64,000 nt of DNA from Sphingobacterium haloxyli (GTDB lineage Bacteria > Bacteroidota > Bacteroidia > Sphingobacteriales > Sphingobacteriaceae), in the NCBI RefSeq assembly GCF_002980525.1, contig NZ_PVBQ01000015.1, positions 1-64,000 of the forward strand, given 5' to 3'. The position numbers were made by a program, and so were the translations under genes. This document shows, piece after piece, positions 63,391-64,000 of the stretch. The notes under the pieces were generated by a model. It was not told the origin of the DNA and ran no database searches. It saw only the letters and a program-made list of their open reading frames with translations. Positions within the stretch are counted from its first letter, which is position 1; every line of letters starts with the position of its first letter.

Positions 63391-64000
63391 AAAAAACTAC
63401 GTACGCATCATCAAACTTGCGTTCCCGATTATTCTGGCAAATGCCTCCGTTCCCCTCTTAGGTTTGGCGGACACAGCTGCTATCGGGCAAACTGGGGCTG
63501 CAGTGGATCTAGGAGCCATTGCTTTAGCTTCATTGATCTTCAATTTTGTGTATTGGGGGTTCGGCTTCCTCCGCATGAGCACAACTGGTTTTATATCGCA
63601 AGCTGCGGGGGCAAACGATGTCAATGAAATGCACGCTTTATTATTCCGAGCAGTATTATCAGGTGCGATAATCGGGTTACTCCTTATTATATTTCAACAG
63701 CCTATTGGCGAAACCGCCATTAGCTTACTACAAGCGAGCGATGAAATTAAGTCACTTGTAAAATCCTATTTTTATATCCGTATATGGGGAGCTCCAGCGA
63801 CCTTAGTCACATTCACACTCTTGGGTACATTTATTGGAATGGGTTGGTCAAAACACTTGCTGTTCGTACAATTACTTCTCAACGGGTTAAATATCCTGCT
63901 GAACGTGCTCTTTGTTGTAGGATACGACTTAGGCGTGCGCGGCATTGCGCTCGGTACTGTGATCGCAGAATGGTTTATATTGTTTTTTGCAGCCTACTTA
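63359..64000 (+). CDS. MATE family efflux transporter, N-terminal part (cut by window edge)
   Basis: 214 residues visible, open at the window end. It starts with ATG 63359 (MSSTPETSRIKKNYVRIIKLAFPIILANASVPLLGLADTAAIG). LADTAAIG, FNFVYWGFGFLRMSTTGFISQAAGAND and RIWGAPATLVTFTLLGTFIGMG are the DinF-type MATE pattern. It exports cationic drugs or metabolites by ion antiport. The start overlaps the previous small gene by 32 bases. Confidence 0.9.
   Translation, partial: MSSTPETSRIKKNYVRIIKLAFPIILANASVPLLGLADTAAIGQTGAAVDLGAIALASLIFNFVYWGFGFLRMSTTGFISQAAGANDVNEMHALLFRAVLSGAIIGLLLIIFQQPIGETAISLLQASDEIKSLVKSYFYIRIWGAPATLVTFTLLGTFIGMGWSKHLLFVQLLLNGLNILLNVLFVVGYDLGVRGIALGTVIAEWFILFFAAYL

Overview
The window looks like a chromosomal piece of a Bacteroidota, most likely a Sphingobacteriaceae member (Sphingobacterium/Olivibacter/Pedobacter type). 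The evidence is the TAnnTTTG promoter boxes typical of the phylum, weak Shine-Dalgarno sequences with several TTG starts, signal peptides ending in A-Q, YD-repeat/DUF6443/DUF5977 proteins, futalosine-pathway menaquinone genes, and a tmRNA tag ending YALAA. The genus is inference. No rRNA, ordinary tRNA, CRISPR array, transposase or integrase was seen.

Bases 1-18560 are the accessory part. Two RHS/YD-repeat cassettes, each made of two consecutive exported proteins, point away from each other. Between them lies a seven-gene operon with two prepilin-like proteins, a GspF/PilC membrane protein, a MORN-repeat protein, a lipoprotein and two further membrane-anchored proteins. The right-hand cassette ends in a C-terminal domain with an HExxH zincin motif. 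It is followed by two paralogous lipoprotein genes (candidate immunity genes) and a decayed third copy. I infer a polymorphic-toxin system that may be exported by the pseudopilus apparatus.

Bases 18568-26279 hold mostly housekeeping genes: a DUF2891 lipoprotein, an MFS exporter, a DUF3810 protein, a nucleoid-associated protein, an HDAC-family hydrolase, YceH and a cation diffusion facilitator. They also contain two tandem 29-residue hydrophobic microproteins. Bases 26276-33844 are a non-phosphorylating L-fucose operon: FucP, mutarotase, UxaA-type dehydratase, two SDRs, lactonase and FAH-family hydrolase, with a divergent AraC regulator and an inverted repeat between them.

Bases 33880-46601 hold a CLC-F-like fluoride exporter, mqnA, a phosphatase, mqnE, an MsbA-like exporter, an aminotransferase with tyrA, a his leader peptide with hisG and hisD, NDH-2 and a pirin. 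Bases 46629-49966 hold YceI, small proteins, a phosphoesterase, the tmRNA and a lysine/alanine-rich histone H1-like protein. Bases 50092-58290 hold a nicotinamidase-like hydrolase, a metallo-beta-lactamase-fold protein and a thiamine operon (thiS, thiC, two thiE-type genes, thiG, thiH, thiF) behind a TPP riboswitch. The end carries a SWIM/SNF2 helicase, a Bcr/CflA exporter, a small unknown protein and a MATE exporter cut by the window edge.

A hairpin-bearing repeat recurs at 19851-19932, 37662-37739 and (diverged, inverted) 37962-37999. In the first two copies its end supplies the TACCTTTG promoter box of the neighbouring gene.
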